Below, in pieces: positions 5,103 through 8,027 of a DNA stretch of 8,027 nt; the first letter of the stretch is position 1, and the number at the start of each line of letters is the position of its first letter. Source of the DNA: Pseudomonas sp. (lineage in GTDB: Bacteria; Pseudomonadota; Gammaproteobacteria; Pseudomonadales; Pseudomonadaceae); the NCBI GenBank assembly GCA_007117785.1, contig SKFV01000118.1:1-8027 (forward strand), written 5' to 3'. Made by a program: the position numbers and the translations under genes. The notes under the pieces were generated by a model. The model made no database searches. It had not been told where the DNA came from and was given only the letters and a program-made list of their open reading frames with translations.

Positions 5103-8027
5103 TTAACCTACAATAAAGTATAAGGTAAAGTTGGATTTACTCGATATCTGGTTATATTGAGCCTGGGTTCCTGACCAAAATCGTAAACTCCCCTCGTCTC
5201 TAGTATTATTTACTTGCTGTGCCTTTACTGCAGTATCAGCCCGACCAGTTGTGTTTTGGTTACCTGCAGTGTTAACACCTGGAAGGTTGATATTAGCACT
5301 ACCATCGAATGATACACCGCCAATAGTTCTTGCTGTGGCTAATTTTGTCGCAGTGGCAGCATTGCCTGTTGTGTTTTGGTTACCTGCAGTGTTAACACCT
5401 GGAAGGTTGATATTAGCTGTACCATTGAATGATACACCGCCAATAGTTCTTGCTGTTGCTAATCGTGTTGCTGTGGTAGCTGCAGTAGCAGTAGTAGCTG
5501 ATGTTGCTGACGTTGCAGTAGCAGCATTGCCTGAAATGTTAATACCCCAAGTTCCAGACGCGCCGGTTCCGTCAGTTAAAGCAACGGTTCCACTAGCGTT
5601 CGGTAATGTTAACGTTCGATTTGAAGTTAATGATGCCGGCGTTAATATTACTCTCCGACTGCTAGTTCCTCCTGCCCGACCTCTAATAATCACGCTATCT
5701 CGTGCAGATGTGTTAGAAACTAAAATACCACCAGAATTTCTGAATTCATTAGCACCAGTTAAAATATTATTAGCATTAGTATAAACACCGTTGGTGACTG
5801 TAGCAGCCGCTTCGGCCGTATTTGCTAACGTTGCAGTAGCAGCATTACCTGAAATGTCAATATCCCAAGTTCCCTCTGCGTTAGTGCCGTCATGACGAGG
5901 ATATCTATTATCTAGGTCAGTAGATGAAATATCAGTTAAATGACCTCTAGAGTCGAGGGTTAAACTTTGAATAACCGTACCGGCAGTGTTAGACACTGAA
6001 TTTTGGCTTGATGTATTTGCGTGGTTAATAGTAATAGTTTTATCAGATACGACTGTATCAATAAAAGTTCCGCCTGCAATTGTAAGCGTATCATCATTCA
6101 CAGAAGCAGTTGCTAAGGTAGCTGCATCGCCTTTAACATTTTTAAATATGCTTTGAGATGAGCCGCGATCAGTATTAGTGACTGTATGAGTAATCGTCGA
6201 TCCAGATTTTGCGGTCGACTGGCTAATACCCGCACCGCTATCAAAGTCTAAATCATCGCTTGGCGTAAAAGTTAACCCTGAAATGGTTGGGTTACCAAGG
6301 GTTGCTTCTGATAAAATAAGCGAGCCATCAGCTTCCCATCGATTAGTTGCATAATTATATACAATCGAATGAGCACCAGTTACGTTACCCGCAACGCCAG
6401 ATGGGTTAGTGATTGGTCCAACCTCAATACCAAATCCGCCAGTAGTAGGCTCAGCTGTTAACTGATTACCTGCAAGAATTAGCGTATCTTCTACTTCAAG
6501 CGTAGCAGTGTTTAATATTGTTTGATCACCTTGTACGATAAGGTCGCCAGCAATAGTCACAGTATCGCTTGTAGAGTTACCTAAAGTAACATTCCCATCA
6601 ACGGTTAATGTGCCATCTACCTTTGCATTACGTGTAGTAGTTAAATCTCGAGGAATAGTAACATCTTGTGCAAGACCAACTGTAATTCCTGCAGTTTGTG
6701 TTCCTGAACCCGATACCGTAACTTGATTTGCTGTACCTGAAGCTGTTGCAACATAATTTCCAGTTGTATCTGTTCCTAAAGCTACGCTGTTAGGTTGAAC
6801 ACCGTTAACGTTAACACTAATTGTCGTATTTGACAAATTAGTCATTGTTGCTGAACCAGATACATCGCCAGATAAAGTGATTACCGGATCATTAACATTA
6901 AAGTCAAAGCTTTCATTGCTTGCGTTCCAGGTTACATTGATACCTTGTTGGTTACTATTAGATAAAAGATCTTTTGCGTTATAGAAGGTAACTGCGTCAG
7001 ATATTAGCTGCGCATTTTTTGCTTCGTTTAACCCAATGAACTGCCAAGCTCTTGGACCAGGGTTGGTTTCGTTCCAACGCAACTCACCATTAGGTTCATT
7101 ATCTCTTACAATGGATAAACCTCTTAGGTTAGTCTGTGCGGTTAATGCTAAGAATGCAGTATCAAAAGATAATTCTGAACCTGCACCGCCACCAATAAGT
7201 AGTGAGCCACCTCTAATGTCTAATGTAGATCCAGATGGGAATACAACTTCATTTCCAGAAGTTAGTAATAAATCTGTATTAAGCGTTTGGACTGCGGTAT
7301 CAGATGCATTTATCTTTTTATTAACTTCATTATGCAGTTCGTTCACCGCGCCAGACAACGTATTCGCGATTGTGTCGAGGCCGTCAATATTGATATACTC
7401 AGAGTGTTCACGAATCGCGCCAGATACCGTTGTTGCAGTGGTGTTCATATCAGCAGCCGAAATATCACCAAGCTCAGCATCGTGTTCGTTTACAGCAGAA
7501 GTTAGATCAGATGCAGCGGTTGTTAAGGTTTCAACTTCGCCGATATCAAGTTGCAATTCATTTACTGCATTTACTAAATCTACAGCTTGAACTTTAACTT
7601 CATCGCCCTGAGCTAATGGTGCATTAAACTCAATGCCATAAAAGTCTGGGAATAGATCGCCATGATCTGCACCTAAAATTGTTTCTGCGCTACCATCAAG
7701 TTTGATTTGAACCGATGCACTAAAATTACCCGACTGTGATTTTAACTTTAATCGATCATTTGCAATCGCAAGGATTTTACCAGACCACACAGCATTGGCT
7801 AAATTAGTACCTTGATAAACAATTTGACCCTCAACAAAGGCATCTAAAACTGATTGCGCTGGAGTTGAATTTAGCTGAACGTAAGCTGAATATAAAGGAA
7901 CGTGAAATTCATCAGCACCTAATCCTTGCTCAACCAATTGTCCATTTTTGTACACATTAGCAACAACAACCGGATAACCTTCAATTTCTATTGAAGAAAC
8001 ATTAGCACTATTAATTACATCAATTGA
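5103..8027 (-). CDS. Large modular phage tail fibre protein (5' end beyond window)
   Basis: At least 974 residues. The frame stays open to the window edge with no start in the visible upstream part; a GTG at 7953-7955 is probably internal, because sensible protein (EIEGYPVVVANV) continues before it. In visible residues: 1-145 a beta attachment region; about 148-239 a stalk with four spaced copies of an AVNEL-type motif (AVNELQLDIG, AVNEHDAELG, AIREHSEYIN, AVNELHNEVN), likely trimeric coiled coil; 250-600 beta modules including GDLIVQGDQTILNT and VEDTLILA; about 684-699 a TLDSRGHLT element; then two GTW-ISGNAATAT repeats, two 40-residue repeats (LATARTIGGVSF...NLPGVNTAGNQNTTG) typical of phage tail-fibre repeats, and a tip with FWSGTQAQYNQI...TLYFIVG. 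The role is host recognition as a trimeric fibre. It may correspond to a proximal or long fibre subunit; the exact T4 equivalent is unclear. Confidence 0.9.
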   Translation of the reverse strand, partial: SIDVINSANVSSIEIEGYPVVVANVYKNGQLVEQGLGADEFHVPLYSAYVQLNSTPAQSVLDAFVEGQIVYQGTNLANAVWSGKILAIANDRLKLKSQSGNFSASVQIKLDGSAETILGADHGDLFPDFYGIEFNAPLAQGDEVKVQAVDLVNAVNELQLDIGEVETLTTAASDLTSAVNEHDAELGDISAADMNTTATTVSGAIREHSEYINIDGLDTIANTLSGAVNELHNEVNKKINASDTAVQTLNTDLLLTSGNEVVFPSGSTLDIRGGSLLIGGGAGSELSFDTAFLALTAQTNLRGLSIVRDNEPNGELRWNETNPGPRAWQFIGLNEAKNAQLISDAVTFYNAKDLLSNSNQQGINVTWNASNESFDFNVNDPVITLSGDVSGSATMTNLSNTTISVNVNGVQPNSVALGTDTTGNYVATASGTANQVTVSGSGTQTAGITVGLAQDVTIPRDLTTTRNAKVDGTLTVDGNVTLGNSTSDTVTIAGDLIVQGDQTILNTATLEVEDTLILAGNQLTAEPTTGGFGIEVGPITNPSGVAGNVTGAHSIVYNYATNRWEADGSLILSEATLGNPTISGLTFTPSDDLDFDSGAGISQSTAKSGSTITHTVTNTDRGSSQSIFKNVKGDAATLATASVNDDTLTIAGGTFIDTVVSDKTITINHANTSSQNSVSNTAGTVIQSLTLDSRGHLTDISSTDLDNRYPRHDGTNAEGTWDIDISGNAATATLANTAEAAATVTNGVYTNANNILTGANEFRNSGGILVSNTSARDSVIIRGRAGGTSSRRVILTPASLTSNRTLTLPNASGTVALTDGTGASGTWGINISGNAATATSATSATTATAATTATRLATARTIGGVSFNGTANINLPGVNTAGNQNTTGNAATATKLATARTIGGVSFDGSANINLPGVNTAGNQNTTGRADTAVKAQQVNNTRDEGSLRFWSGTQAQYNQISSKSNFTLYFIVG
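5248..5460 (-). repeat. Tandem 120-bp repeat, two copies
   Basis: Positions 5248-5340 and 5368-5460 match at 89 of 93 bases (mismatches at 5298, 5299, 5306 and 5337), with a period of exactly 120 bp, or 40 codons. It encodes the duplicated LATARTIGGVSF...NTTG units. Near-identity at DNA level, including silent sites, points to a recent duplication or conversion. Confidence 0.85.
5511..5555 (-). repeat. 45-bp repeat A (GTWGINISGNAATAT)
   Basis: This matches 5829-5873 at 42 of 45 bases, 318 bp (106 codons) apart and in frame. An Ala/Thr-rich triplet run follows it toward 5465. Confidence 0.75.
5829..5873 (-). repeat. 45-bp repeat B (GTWDIDISGNAATAT)
   Basis: This is the partner of 5511-5555, with mismatches at three bases. 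It opens the earlier copy of the same fibre module in the large fibre protein. Confidence 0.75.

Noticed and set aside
5251..5784. Plus-strand open frame of 177 codons opposite the fibre repeats
   Set aside because: It is the complement of Ala/Thr/Gly-rich fibre codons, giving low-complexity Val/Ala/Leu protein without a Shine-Dalgarno; the minus strand carries clear fibre modules.
7036..7590. Plus-strand open frame of 184 codons opposite the fibre stalk
   Set aside because: Shadow of the stalk-coding region; Ser/Val-rich with no motif, while the opposite strand reads as a coherent fibre protein.
7953..7955. GTG as the start of the large fibre gene
   Set aside because: The frame stays open to the window edge and the residues before it continue the same beta-rich style, so the true start lies outside the window.
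1..8027. CRISPR array, insertion sequence or integrase
   Set aside because: No regularly spaced short repeats with unique spacers, no transposase or recombinase motifs, and no terminal inverted repeats were seen.

Overview
The window looks like part of the virion-structure (tail fibre / baseplate accessory) region of a T4-like marine myovirus. Every gene I can support is on the minus strand, so the operon reads from position 8027 down to 1. The genes are tightly packed, with ATGA, TTGA or TAATG overlaps. The proteins are beta-rich, Thr/Asn/Gly-rich fibre-type proteins. Exact copies of the T4 late-promoter box TATAAATA lie where genes restart. The host cannot be read from this stretch; the fibre-module vocabulary resembles that of marine (cyanophage-, pelagiphage- or vibriophage-like) T4 relatives.

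Layout in transcription order. A large fibre protein (5103-8027, 5' end outside the window) has a coiled-coil-like stalk, beta modules, two exact-period 120-bp repeats and a C-terminal tip motif. Next is a small virion-type protein with an extreme polyproline tail (4442-5101). Two AT-rich genes follow: a prolyl-4-hydroxylase-like 2OG-Fe(II) oxygenase (3912-4442) and a DUF6065-like protein (3163-3915). A 97-bp gap carries a late promoter, and also a near-consensus sigma70-type promoter facing the other way. Then come a BppU/Ig-like baseplate-type protein (2733-3065), a 71-aa protein starting at TTG (2521-2736), a second modular fibre protein (1082-2521) and a HAD-family phosphatase (474-1082). 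After another late promoter and a leader with nested inverted repeats, a third fibre protein begins (1-434, 3' end outside the window).

Most of the genes plausibly make host-contact parts of the particle. Three points stand out. (1) The oxygenase gene overlaps the gene for a protein whose last 50 residues are mostly proline, which suggests virion proline hydroxylation. (2) The HAD phosphatase starts with ten residues resembling the T4 capsid-targeting sequence of internal head proteins, which suggests it is packaged and injected. (3) The fibre gene at 1082-2521 is bounded by 18-bp direct repeats that encode a GGTY C-terminus, the next gene's Shine-Dalgarno and its start codon, like a swappable cassette. 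These three are inferences. The family assignments rest on motifs I can read, not on database searches. The longest non-coding stretch is the 97-bp gap at 3066-3162.
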